Shown: positions 1-11,945 of the stretch, one piece after another
How the letters are laid out: each line of letters begins with the position of its first letter
Position numbering within the stretch: the stretch's first letter is position 1
Source: Wolfiporia cocos
Taxonomy: Eukaryota > Basidiomycota > Agaricomycetes > Polyporales > Phaeolaceae
Assembly: GCA_029448655.1 (NCBI GenBank)
Contig: JACCLO010000006.1
Span: 2,728,001-2,792,000 of the forward strand
Reading direction: 5' to 3'
Length of the DNA: 64,000 bases
The notes under the pieces: generated by a model
What the model was told of the DNA's origin: nothing
Databases searched by the model: none
What the model saw: only the letters and a program-made list of their open reading frames with translations
Program-made: the position numbers and the translations under genes

Positions 1-452
1 CTGCAACGGTCTGCTATGGCTCGCTGTTTCACGTTTCACGCCGCGCGAGGACGTGCCTGTCCTTGCTTAGTTTGCCAGTGTAACTGCACTGCCCTCTACA
101 CGAGTTGCATTCGGTCTACACGGCCGATGGCCTACCGTGAATTACAATATCAACATTTAACGCCGTCAATGACTCGAATTCGCCGATGAATGTGGTTGGT
201 AGACATAAAAATGCTATCGTCGCGGAGGATGTACTCCACCGTCCTTCCTCTGTGTCATCCACCATTCGCCACTGCCAGCCTGAGATGAACGGAACTGTGA
301 CGCACTCTCGCACTCTGAATGTGCTCCCAAAGGCGTTTTACACTGCGCATCTCTCTCGCGCAGCCAGGCGCAGGAGGGTAGATGGAAGTGAGCACCACAT
401 TCACCATGTTCGCGCGCATATGCGCGACGTTTGAACGTCCTCCGCCTTACAG

Positions 453-2128
453 TACGCGCGATGCTTCCGCTGGAGGGTCGGCCAGGCCTGATCTCCCTCC
501 TCGCGGGCAAGCCCAACGAGAACACCTTCCCTTTGACTGCGATGCAGCTCACCATCCGTGACCCGCTCGCATCTGGTAAGGACATGGCAGTCGAGCTCAG
601 CGAGGATGAGCTGCACCGTGGCCTACAGTATGGCCCGACGAACGGCTGGTTAGAGTTACATGAGTGGGTGTACGGCCTGCAGGTCCTTCAGCATGAACGC
701 CATAAAGACGAGGGCTGGACGGTCAGCGTTGGTGCGGGGTCGCAGGACTTGGTCTTTAAGGTAGGCTTCTTGGGGAATCCTGATCTCTAAGTCCTGACGC
801 TGGTGAAGGCTGCCAATGCAATACTGAATCCGGGAGAGTCGGTCCTCGTTGAAACTCCTGTATATGCGTAAGCTCTTGTTGGTTTGCTGTCCAACGTCTT
901 ACTTGAATGCTCCTACTCTCAGCGGGGTCCTCCCAATCTTCGACTCCCTGGAGTGTGAGATGATAGGTAACATCGCAAAACATGAATCCCGAGCCTCTCT
1001 CACGACTGTGCATTTAGAGGTGCACACTGATGCAGATGGTATTCGTCCTGACTCCCTGAGGTCCATCCTCGATACTTGGCCTGCGACCAAGCCGAAGCCT
1101 AGGGTCCTGTATACCGTGCCTGTAAGCATAAGCATTGTCCCACAGAAAAGCGGTACGTTAATCTCGCCGCCGCAGTATGGGAGCAACCCAACCGGAGCAA
1201 CTGCTACGCTCGAGCGCCGCCTTGAAGTCCTCGCACTCAGCCGGGAGCACGATTTCCTCATTTTTGAAGGTTTCTCTGCTCTCTCTGCTCAGTCTGCGTA
1301 CTCGTCTCACCCTCTGAAAATCAGACGATCCGTACTTCTACTTGTATTTCGGCTCGGCAGCACGTCCCCCATCTTACTTTGCGCTAGAGCGCGACCAGCC
1401 GGAGTCAGGTCGGGTATTGCGCTTCGACTCCCTCTCGAAAATTATCTCGTCCGGCTTGCGCGTTGGATTCATATCAGGACCTGAGCCAATCGTGCGTGCG
1501 ATGGACATTCACGTACGTTCCGCGAATACTCTTCGCACAGTTCCGAACCGCGCGCCGATGATACGCTCGACAATTACAGAGCATGGCGGTCAACTTGCAA
1601 CCGTCCTCGCTTTCGCAGGCGGTTGCGTACAAGGTGCTCAGCACGTGGGGGTACGACGGCTTCCAAGCGCACATTGCCCGCGTGGCAGAGTTCTACCGCG
1701 CGAAGCGCGACGCGTTCGAGGCGGCTATGCAGCGCCATCTCGCGGGGCTTGCAGAATGGAGCACGCCCGAGGCGGGCATGTTCTTCTGGTGCGTCCGCAT
1801 CATCTTCTGCATCTTTGTCTTTGTTCGAAGCTAGATGCTGATGTGCGCGTGATCGGGGTGTAGGTTCAAGCTGCTGCTTAGCGACCCCTCAGCTCCCGAT
1901 GCGGCGGCGGACGCGAGCGACCATGACTCCGAAGAAATCATCCGCCGGAAGGCGTTCGAGCGCGGCGTGCTCGCGCTTCCGGGGACAACGTTCTATCCCA
2001 GCGGCGCGAAGACCGCGTACGTGCGCGCCTCGTTCAGCCTGTTGCCGCCGGAACAGGTGGACGAGGCGCTGCGCCGCCTGCGTGAGACCATCCTGGACGC
2101 GAGGAGGGAGCGAGCGCAGTCGCAGTGA
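453..2128 (+). CDS. ARO8-type PLP-dependent aminotransferase
   Basis: Class I aminotransferase of the fungal aromatic-amino-acid/2-aminoadipate (ARO8/kynurenine) group, expected to move an amino group between aromatic amino acids or 2-aminoadipate and 2-oxo acids in the cytosol. Exons I can join in one frame are about 453-760, 809-867, 923-966, 1018-1121, 1176-1269, 1325-1512, 1580-1788 and 1864-2128, with GT..AG introns of about 48-75 nt. They read GRPGLISLLAGKP, LQYGPTNG, NPGESVLVETPVYAG, then DDPYFYLYFGS, and the PLP-lysine block FDSLSKIISSGLRVGF (Lys codon 1438-1440). From ATG 461 this gives 420 aa. The family normally has 40-60 more N-terminal residues, and an acceptor at 451-452 suggests an upstream first exon that I could not place. 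No break is seen in the conserved part. Confidence 0.85.
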
Positions 2129-3958
2129 TGGCAGTAGTCACTAGCTAATCGCCGCAAGGGCACTGACGTCAACACATACAAAAGCCTGCATCTGCTCAAC
2201 CAGAATGTATTGTCTTCGCGGACCTGAAAAAATTTGCTGATGAGTTGGTGACTTGCCTCTTCGCTTGCGCTCTAGCTGCTCTGTTGCAAGGCGACACTTT
2301 TGCATAAGCTTACGGCCGGCGGGCTCAGCTCCGCCGCTAGTGGCGAACGTTTAGTGCGTTTGATTATGTGTGTCGTTTCAAGTCTCTCCACAACGCTAGT
2401 GCACACTAGATGTGAAAGCGTGAGGCGCCACTAACTCGGCTCGCTCACCGCCATTACTTAGTCGCTTCTGTCGCCTTGAGCTGTCCCGTCTCACTTGCAT
2501 GGACGCTGATGTGGGCAAACTTGGGCGAGCTGCCAAAGCTAATTCTTCAGCTCGTCCTACCCTCACACTGTTGGTTACACCAATTCCTGTTGCGTGTCGG
2601 TTCAGTAACTAAGAATCATTGGCCCTGCCCACATTGACACATACACGCAGGGCCGATAGTCCATGCCGTCGGTAAGTCCTGTCTTTCTCCCTCCATCCTC
2701 GATGGCTTACGTATCGGTTGCTATGCTTCAAGCTCTCATTACTCAATGCGTCCCCGCGACTCATTCCCATCTAGTCGATCGAGACGTCTCATTCAGCACC
2801 ATCTCGAGTAAGCTCCGTCCATCCAGTCTGCGACGGGCAACCTTATTCAAGGAACCCTGACCGAGCGCCTCGCCAGGCGTCTGCGCAGACGCCGATGATT
2901 GAGTGCTGCCAGTGGGTAAGATCTCTATCTCTGGGGTGTGGCCGTGATCCTCGGTGGTTGCATTTGTGCGATTGTCCCAGATTCGCAGTGTCCAGGTGCG
3001 GCCGGATCTTGGCCAAGCCGCGCTATTACAAATACTACAAATTCACCCTGCCAGCTCAAGCATCTTGCTTGATCCTTTCGCCTCCCCGGGCGCCCGCCAC
3101 GCTCTGGGCTCTATTTTGCGGTGTGGACGAGACGAGCGCCTTCTGAATCTGCCGCATCCCCGCTCCGAAGATGAGCGGTGGTGATCATCTCTCCGGGAAG
3201 GCCGTTAATGTCACACAGTCCAGATCCAGATGGCTTGCGCCGTCCGTGGCGGTCTTCTGGCGCGCGCTATCCAGGATCATCTGCGGAAACATCCACCTGC
3301 ATTCTGCAACTTGCAAAGAGCGGGCTCGTCCGCAGGGGACGTTTCGACGCTGCAACTTTGTCTTGGCGGTAGGTAATTGGCCCTTCCCACCATCAATTGT
3401 GAACGGCCAGGCTTTGTGAGTGGTTTGCGCAACCCCGCGGCCGTTGTTCCTCGCGCGCTCCTCAGATCCGTGTCCCCTTTGGTTACCCCGCTTGCGGGGT
3501 ACGCGCAATTGGCCCCGCCGGTCCCATATGCGCAGCTGATTGGTTCCGCATGCGGGGATGCATCAGTTCGCCTTTCCTGGTTATTTGAATATTTCTGCGG
3601 TGTGGTGATGTCACGTGAGTGATGTGTTTCTGACATATCATTCGGAATTCTGAATCTTAATAAAGCAGCCGCCGCGCTCCCAATACGTTTCTTTACTCCT
3701 GTTGCTCAGCAGAGTTGGTTCGGTATGCTTCAGGCGTTGTCTTTCTGCTTTACAACGTTACTGACGCGTTGACGTGCTTGTATGTGCATACACGATTTTG
3801 TCGTCTCGGACATCAAATGAAACCCATTTTTCAAATACGCCGGTAACGCACGCAGCTCATCAAGCAGAATTCCGAAAGCCCGAACGCCTCAAAGCTCATC
3901 GACCGCACGAGTCCCGGTAGTTATTCCGTAGGCTTCTGGTTGCGAACACGTCTCACTC
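2129..3958. other. Gene-poor stretch, no supported gene
   Basis: No frame, spliced or not, gives a protein I recognise. The only hint is a short frame at about 3070-3130 reading ILLDPFAS, which recalls the Nop9 pumilio repeats, but nothing around it aligns. I treat the stretch as intergenic DNA, possibly with decayed material. Confidence 0.4.
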
Positions 3959-3973
3959 ATGCGATCAGCAGAG

Positions 3974-4593
3974 ATGGCTTTTGCAGCTCAGACCACCCCC
4001 GTAAACGCGTGCTTCGCGGTAAAGTGCGACAAATGTGGCAAGACGACCTGGAAGGTGCGTGCGCGTGTTTACTCGCTTCCGCACCGTCCGCGTAGTCCGG
4101 CGACCTGGCCCCTCTCGTGGGGGTTCATGATCCGCGAGCAGCCGGGCAACCGCTTCCTACTCTTCTTCTCCCCTTTCTCATTCTTGAGCTTCTCCTGGGA
4201 GCGTCGCATATGCTCAGGGCGCTGACAATTACGTCCCTTGCGACAGGGGTGCGGGCAGCACGTCGACCAGGTAAGCGTTGTCGGCTTTTTGGCTCTGTAA
4301 TGCAGCCATCAGCTCGGCTAGCCGCGAGGATCTGGACTGTCCAGACCGGGTGCTGGGCGGGCCCCGTCGCTGGAGAATTGGCGGTGGATTGGGACCCTCT
4401 CTGCGCGTCACGCTACAACGGGCACAACGTTGACGCTGCTGGGCTCAGTGATGCTGCTGAGTTCATCCTTGCCCCGCCCGCCACGGGTGTGCCGAGCTGT
4501 GCTGCTGGCTTGTGGACTGCGTACTGACGGCCTGCGCCCGAGCAGGTCATGAAGAACGTCAAGGAGGAGGACAGGTGCGCGTGCCCGCGTTAA
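3974..4593 (+). CDS. 50-aa zinc-ribbon-like small protein, three exons
   Basis: Three short exons, 3974-4054, 4247-4270 and 4546-4593, splice in phase 0 to a 50-residue protein. It contains CDKCGKTTWKGCGQHVDQ followed by a C-terminal EEDRCAC, so four or five cysteines could bind one zinc. Short basidiomycete and ascomycete proteins with a CGKTTW(A/K)GCGQH core are common and usually left as hypothetical; I recall the pattern but know no function. The coding sequence is 153 nt spread over 620 nt, so simple ORF scans miss it. ATG 3959 is in frame and would add five residues. Confidence 0.7.
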
Positions 4594-4937
4594 GGGGCCG
4601 ACGCTGGCCATCGCCGGTAAGAAGGGAGCTCGTGCTTGAAATGTAGGATACGAGACGGCGGCACAGTGAGAAAGGGGCCGACTGGATTATGAAGGTGTAT
4701 TTGCTGGAGAACCAAATCATTGAACTGTGATGTCGAGCCTGCGCTTGGCAGTGTGGCCTGAGCTGCTGAGGAGATCGGTGATCTCGCTAGGGGCGTTAGC
4801 GCGTGCTATTCAATTCACCCATTAAGCACCGCTTAGGCGCTAGCCCTGACTTAGATCCCCTCCACAAGTCCCCGTCCCACTAGAATATTCCCCTCCTCTC
4901 CTCCCTCGAGCACGCTGGCAACAACGACGCCCACCTC

Positions 4938-7900
4938 ATGGCAGACGATGGCGCCTCGGGCTCGGCCCCCAGCGACCACCCGTGCTCGTACCAGGACGCC
5001 GCGTCCCAGCCCGCGCACGTTCTCGACAGCGAAGTCGTCATGACACATGAGCTCAAGTGGTCTTTCAATCGCCACTTTAATCGCAGGATGATCAACGGAT
5101 ACGAGTTCGACCACCGCATAGGCCGCGGCCAGCACGGCGAGGTCTACCTCGCGCGCGATACCACAAAGGACCGCATGCAGGTGGTGAGTGTCCTGCCAGC
5201 ATTGCCCCCGCGCCGTCACCGACGATCCCGCTGCGGCGTGGTCCGCTGCGTCTGCACGCGTGTAGGCGGTCAAGGCCGTGAAGCGCAAGAACGCGCGGCA
5301 AGATAAACTCAACAAGCTGCGCAAACGCCACCTGCCCGAGTCGGAGCAGCACCTCCCGCTGACTGAGCAGCTGGGCAGCACCGAGCACAAGATCCGCAAG
5401 GAGATTGCGATCATGAAGAAGTGCCGCCATCCCCACGTCGTGCGCCTCCTCGAGGTCATCGATGACCGCCTCGCAGAGAAGATATACATGGGTACGTGAT
5501 CCCCCATTGTCGGGACTCTCCCGCGCACAGTTCATGAGCCGTGCATGGCGCACCTTACTTGGTATGCGACGTGCATCCTGTCCGCTTCTTTGCGGGTGGC
5601 AGGTCGGTGGCAATTCGCGCTATCGCGGGACCTGCTCCCTCAATCCACGCCTCGTATGCAGTAACTCGTGCTCAGCTGACTGGGTCCTATAGTGATGGAA
5701 TATCTCGGCGGCGGTGAGATCAAGTGGAGAACGCCTAACGATGAACCTGTGCTTCGGGTAGACCAGACGCGGCGCATTTGCCGCGATGTGATTCTAGGCC
5801 TTGAGTACCGTGAGTCCCCCGTGCTGTCCTCCGCCGCCGACGGAGCTCGCGTAGTACGACATGCTGATCCGGTCCTGGATCCCTACAGTGCACCATCAGG
5901 GCATTATACACCGCGACATCAAGCCCGCCAACCTCCTGTGGTCCGCTGATCGCCGCACGGTCAAGATTACCGACTTCGGTGTCTCCCACTTCTCCTATGC
6001 ACAGCGCCTCGCCGCTGCCGGCAAGGGCACGATACCCTCCGACGACAATGACCCCATCCTCATGGACGACTCTGACCTCTCACGGACAGCGGGCACGCCC
6101 ATGTTCCTCGCACCCGAGATCGTCAGCGACATCCCGACAGATGCGTCGAGCTCGCAGCTGCAGCTCACAGGGGCCCGCCGTAAGCCCCCAATCACCAAGG
6201 CAATTGACGTCTGGGCCCTGGGTGTCACGCTGTACGGTTTGCTCTTCGGACACCTGCCGTTTAACGCGGAAAGTGAATACTTGATATTCCAAGTAATTCG
6301 CAAGCAGGATTGGACAGTTGAGGACACCATGGGTGTCGACCGGTTGCCAACAGGGGGCCGGTATCAGAAGTCGAAGCCCAAGGATGAGCGGTTGCTCGAA
6401 GGTTACTACGTCATCAAACTGTTGGAGCGCCTGCTCGAGAAGGATTCAAGAAAGCGGATAACGCTCGAGGAGGTCAAGGTAGCACGCTCCCACATGGTAC
6501 ATACACACCACTGATCGCACCTACACAGCGGCATCCATGGATTCTACGAGATCTGGAGAACCCAGACCAGTGGCTGCGCGAGACGCAGCTCGACCGCGAT
6601 GCGGCGGTCGAGCCTACGCCAGCAGAGACGAACGGCGCCATGTCCTCCGTGCGCTTCCGCTGGTCGATGCGGGTCGCGAACCGCATCACGGACCTCATCC
6701 GCAACGTGCGCCCGCAGCGCTCGTTCTGGTCGAGCAACAGCCCCGCGCGCGAAGTGGACGAGTACAAGAACGTCGGCGTGCGCTCCGCGCCGCACATGCG
6801 CGCGGGCACGCCGGCGCGGCGCTCGTCGAACGCGCGGCAGCAGGACAGGCACCCGCCCAGGCCGCGCGCGGGCGAGCAGGGCCGCGATCCGCGCGAGCGC
6901 GAGAAGGGCAAGCAGCGCGCGAACGTCGCGCGGAACAAGTCCACCACGGACGTGGGCCGGGTCGCCCCGCACGAAGAGAAGGGCTTCGATCCCTGGGGGC
7001 TCTGGGCCGCGGGCGAGGGCACGGGCTCGAAGCGCAGGCGCGGGTCCTTCCCCTCGCGCCTGCCGGTGTCCCTCGACATGCCCGCGCGCTCGCGCATGGG
7101 CTCGCCGCAGCACTCGCCGGCGGTCACCACGCCGAGCGGCGAGGGCTCGGGGCCGCACTCGCCCGACGAGCGGCCGCGCAGCCGGCTGTCGCTGCAGGCG
7201 CTGTGGCCGTTCCGCAGGCAGCCGCCGGCGGACGCGGGGGCGGGGGCGGGGGCGGACGTGGCCCGGAGCAAAAGCGCGAAGGCGCGCCGGAGCGAGGACG
7301 CGTTCAACGTCGGCTTGACGTCCGGGCAGAGCTCGGCGAGCAGCCCGCTGACGCTCGCGATGCGCGCGGCGAGCTGGGGCGAGGTGCCTGATCGCGGCTA
7401 CCAGCGCTCGGCGGACGACCTGAGCTTCTACTCCAACGAGCGCGCGGACGACGCGCTCGACGTGGACACGCTCATGATTGGCGCGGGCGGCGTCGCGCAC
7501 AGTCCGGTCACGTCGCTCAGCACGTCGTCATCGTCCACTTCACTGTCGCCCGTCACATCCTCGTCGCTGGCCATCTCCGCCGCCCAGGCGATATTGCAGC
7601 GCGCGGAGCAATGCGAGAGCGCGTCGACGGCGAGCACGGTCCACCTCCGCGTGCCGAAGTCGAGCCCGCTCGCGCAGACCCTGTACAACCGGACCCAGCG
7701 CAGCATCGAATCGGTGGTGTCATCGCGCGAAGCGGAGTATGATGACGACGTGAGCGTCTTTGAACGCGAGTCACGCTCGTCTGTTATCTCCTATGGAGAG
7801 GTCGAGCTCCAGCCCAGCACTAGCCAACGGTATCAGGACGACGACGACGAAGACAGCGACGAGGACGAGATCCGACTCGAAGTTCGACCACGTCGGCCAT

Positions 7901-7977
7901 CCGTGTCCGCCGCAGAGCTATCCCGTCCCCGCCGCTCGGAAAGCTCCCATAGGGAGCACACAATGATATGTACATAA
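4938..7977 (+). CDS. Ser/Thr protein kinase, CaMKK/Ssp1 (Sak1/Tos3) type
   Basis: Exons 4938-5183, 5266-5491, 5693-5809, 5889-6478 and 6529-7977 join to 875 aa. The kinase domain is at about 56-400: glycine loop IGRGQHGEV (61-69), catalytic Lys85 in AVKAVK, HRDIKPANLL (204-213), DFG (225-227), activation segment SRTAGTPMFLAPE, and the closing RHPWI. A charged insert between Lys85 and helix C, and the overall match to CaMKK, S. pombe Ssp1 and the yeast Snf1-activating kinases, suggest an upstream kinase of AMPK/Snf1. The last 475 residues are low-complexity and rich in Ser, Arg and Asp, which fits a regulatory tail. Substrates are inferred from family only. Confidence 0.88.
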
Positions 7978-8438
7978 TATGTCGGTGCGTCACGCCTGTA
8001 TACGGTTCGAGGACAATTACTGTAGGCCTCAATAGACATGGACTGGAAAGTTTCGTGCGTGGCATCTCCCTTCCTAGACATCTCTGCATGTTTGTATCAT
8101 TCACATACCACGCCTTCGGTCTACATTCTACGATCTTGCTACCCATGCGTTGCTCGCCGTCTGTGCTTCGCAATAGAATTCACCACGGCTAATACTGAGC
8201 GAGAGGAGCATCTGGAACGTCTGTTATCACGGTTGTAACGTACACTTCGCCGACAATGGGTACAGACTGCTATATGGTATCGTGGTGACTTCGTACGTAC
8301 GAACGTCAAGATCGTAAGACTCCATAAATAAGGTGCATCTGAGCGTGGAACAACATGAACGAGACGGAGCGGGAAATAATACTGACGGTCCTGATAAATT
8401 ATGCAGCATATGTTAGTGTCGTACGAGACGGACGGGGG

Positions 8439-11400
8439 CTACACGGGCCAGTTCCGTATGGTCCTGGCGGCGCCCCCGCCAAGCCGGCTGAAGATGTTCC
8501 ACACAGCAGCCGGGCCATGTCCCGGGAAGCCCTCCCCAGTCGCCCGGATGGAGTTGAAGCTCGACCACGCCGCGCGGTCGGGGTACGTCGCGCCGCCGGG
8601 CACGACGTACTGCGGCGCCATCGCCTGGCCGAGGATGAACGCGACCGCGGCGGACGCGCCGATGCAGAACAGCACCTGGCTCGTCGTCGCGAGCGAGCGC
8701 CCGTCGGGGTCGTACACGTACGTGTTGTAGATGTTGTAGAACCGGCTGCGGCTGCTGCGGCGGCGGCGTGCGCCGCCGCCGCCGCCGCCGTCCCGGGGCA
8801 GCCGCGGGAGCCCGGTGCGCGCGGACTCGTCGACGATGCGCTCGATCGCGGCGCACTCGACGCCGAGCTCCGCCTTGAGCGCCTTCCAGTCCTCGATCGC
8901 GTCCTCCGAGATGCCGCCCTTGATGGGCTCGATGGGCAGCTTGAGGCCCTTGTGCCACTTCCGGAGGGTCTCGTCCGCGACGCGGACCGCGAGCGCGTCG
9001 CGGTCGAGGCCGGTGACCAGGTTGTAGTCGGGCGGCAGGTCGTGCGCGTGCGCGTGCTGCCCCGCGTCGGGCCCCTCGTGCGGGTGCGCCTTGGGCGTGG
9101 GCGGCAGCAGCGTGGAGGACGACGACGCGAGCGTGTCCTCGTCCTCGATGAGCGACGGCGTGGAGGACATGGAGAACGACAGCTCCGCGTCGTCTGTCTG
9201 GGTCTCCATCTCTGCCACGGACCTGCTTTGCTGCTCCCGTCTCGGGCTCGACTCCGCTTGGACGGACACGAACGCGTCGAGCGGCTCGTCTGTCTGTACG
9301 CTGAGCGAGGAGGTGAGTATCGTCGGTTCGGGCTCCGTCTGCACGTCGCACGACTGGGTGAACTCTGCCGCGTCGTACTGCGTCGCGGCGTCGGAGAACT
9401 CTTTGACTTCCTCAATCTTGAGCGGCTCGATGCGATTTGCGCGACTTGCTACCTTCTGCAGACGGCGTGATCAGCATCGCAACTGTTGAGCGGAACACGG
9501 CGACTGACCCGTTTGGTCCGCGTGATGATGGTCTCGACGACGTCCTCCCCTTCAGTGTCCTCCCCATCTTCCTCATCCGCTTCGAGCTGACTCGACTCCT
9601 CCTTCTTGTCCTCGCCGCCGATCTCCTTCATCTTGCTCATCAGCTCCACGCCCAGGCTCTTGCTGATCGTCCCGGGCATCGAGCTGCCGGAGCTGCTCAG
9701 GCCGGGCGCGCTGTTGCGGAGCTCGTCCATGTCGAAGCGCATGCGGTCGATCGTCTCCTTGAGCATCAAGTTCTCCTGCCTCTGCTCGTCGAGCTGGATC
9801 TGCGCCTGCTGCGCGAGCGCGAGCTCGTTCTGGACGAACGTGATCCGCTCCTCGTACTCCGCCTGCTCGCGCAGCCACTTGCTCGCCTCGTGCGTGTGCT
9901 GGCCCATGGCGTCCTTCAGGTCCTTGATCTCCTGGTCGCGCATGCGCATCATGTTCCGGTATCGCTCGGACTCGGCTGGAGAGGCGTGAGCGCTGGCGCT
10001 GCAGCGAACATGCAACGACCTACCGCATTGTTCCTGGTATTGCTTCTGCAGGCTCTGGTACGAGGCCCGGGCTGATTGCAGACTCTTCTGCAGTTGAGAA
10101 ATCTCAGACTCCAGCATGCTCATCTGCATTTGCGTCGAGCGCTGGGGTAGAAGCATGGTCAGGTCAGCACGATAGGTCGAACAGCTCATGCATGCGCCCT
10201 CACCTCTTTGGCGCGCAGCTCCTTCTCCTCGCGTTTCGTCGCGCTCAGCTCGGCCTTGGCCTCGTCCAGCCGACCCTGCATCTCCTCCAGGTCGAGCTCG
10301 TGCTCCGCGAGCCTGTTCTGCAGCGTCCTCTCCGCGTCGATGAGCTTCCGCGCCAGGTCCGTGTTCATCCGCTGCAGCGCGTCGAGGCGCTCCTGCTGGT
10401 CCATCGACACCATCGACACCATCGACGACGCCGCCGAGCGCGGCAGCACGAGGCCCCTCGTCGCGTCCTCGTCCTCGTCGGTGTCCGCGTCCAGCCCGCG
10501 CGCGCGGGGCATCAGGAGCGTGTTCACGTCGCGCGCGAAGCGCGCGTCGTCCCCGTCGTCGTCCACGCCGAAGGACGCGTCGGAGACGTCCGTCGGCGGC
10601 GGCGACAGGAGCCCGCCTGCGAAGCCCTGCCGGCCGTAGTCGATCTCGTGCTCGGGCGAGGCGACGGCCCGGTCGCGCGACGTGTAGCGGGGCTGCGGCT
10701 GGGACTGGGCGCGCGAGTGGGGGCGGGACCGGGGGAAGGACGGGGGAGAGTCGGACGTTGGCGTGGTCGGGTTGGAGGGAGCTTGAGTGCGTTCTGAGGG
10801 GCGGGTGTATGCGCTCGGAGGAGCCGCAGACTATCAGGTGGAGATGTTAGTTTGTTGTATGTATGACGAGCCCGCCCAGATCGCACCTCCGAGTCGCTCG
10901 AGGGGCGACTTTGCGAGCCAGTCCGCCGCGAGGGCGGCGGTCGTCTACGCGTCCAGCTCGACGGCGCTGCGTTCGCGAGTGGCGTAGAGCGCTGCCGGCG
11001 CGATCCGTCAAATGGCGACGGTGCGGCAGGCCCGCGCGAGGGCGGGCGGAGGACCGACGTCCCGACCGAGTCTCTGCTGGACGAGCGCGAGTTTCCGTGC
11101 GCAAACTCGCGCTCGCCCGGTCGCCCGCGCTCCTCCGGGTCGTCCTGCGTCGGCGAGGGCGCGCGCTCGGGGCTGTCGTCTGGGCTGCCGCGCGGGCTGC
11201 CCGTCCGCATCGCGATGAACTGCAGCAGCACCTGCGGGGTGACGGCGAGCCCGGGATTGGTGTCCAGCAGCTCGACCAGCTGCGCCTCCTCCTCGCGCGT
11301 CATCAGCTCGACCGCATTGTGGTTGTCCGAGAACGTCCTGAGGACGTCGACGAGGGCATCGCCGGGAATGACTGGCTGCCCGTCGTCGCTGAGGTGGGAT

Positions 11401-11486
11401 CGCGGATGGGCTAGGAATAGGTCGAGCAGCTCTTGCTCGAGGTCTGCAATGGACTGTCGGTTGCGCCCAAAGGTTGCCTGGGACAT
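8439..11486 (-). CDS. Tail-anchored coiled-coil protein (KASH/dynein-adaptor-like layout)
   Basis: Exons on the minus strand, 11486-10887, 10830-10204, 10141-10024, 9975-9509 and 9455-8439, join in phase to 942 aa. Residues about 10-90 form a helical domain with an EF-hand-like feel (LEQELLDLFL ... GDALVDVL ... EEAQLVELLD). Residues 100-340 are disordered. A long coiled coil runs from 343 to about 545. Residues 640-692 hold three short xQT(D/E) motifs (DVQTE, SVQTD, ETQTD) like those bound by the dynein light chain LC8. A single membrane helix (about 863-883) is followed by a 59-residue tail ending NWPV. The layout suggests an anchor in the ER or nuclear envelope, but I recognise no family by sequence. 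An upstream ATG at 11519 is also possible; a GT..AG pair between the two looks like a 5'UTR intron. Confidence 0.8.
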
Positions 11487-11945
11487 GGTGAGCGTTGGAC
11501 GATTATGCGATCTGCGCACTCACCATCGTCGGCTCGTGGTGCGGGGAGCTGTCCGAGTTGACTGTGGCCCGCCAGCGGTGGTTTAGAGAGCTTACGTAAT
11601 CGGTTCGCGTATCAACGCACCATGTGATCGCGACCCGGACGCAGCCTCAGTGAGCTGCACAAATATGGAAGGATGCCTTCTGCATTGGGAAGGCTCAGTG
11701 CACCTGCCTCGCAGCAAAGTCAGCGGCAATCAACCCATGCGCAAGAGATGCAATGCCCGGAGCAGCCGTAAGTTTATGTCAGCGGCATAAGTAACCTGTG
11801 TTATAGGTGTTCATTTCAAACTTATGGGTACACGAATAGAATATACGACAGCAACGAAGAGGACAGCAACAAAAGCTAATTGACTACAGCGTCTATGCGG
11901 TGGCATCCAGCCACCAGTCCGATAATGTGCAAGTTGAACGAGGTC

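Noticed and set aside
2954..3184. Possible Nop9 (pumilio) fragment
   Set aside because: Only ILLDPFAS matches; neighbouring residues do not fit the repeat and no further block is found in 2-4 kb.
6474..7500. Long minus-strand and plus-strand frames inside the kinase tail
   Set aside because: Shadows caused by high GC in the last kinase exon, which continues the kinase frame to its stop.
8355..9470. Long plus-strand frames opposite the coiled-coil gene
   Set aside because: Arg/Val/Ala-rich antisense translations of GC-rich coding DNA; the minus strand gives a spliced protein with coherent features.
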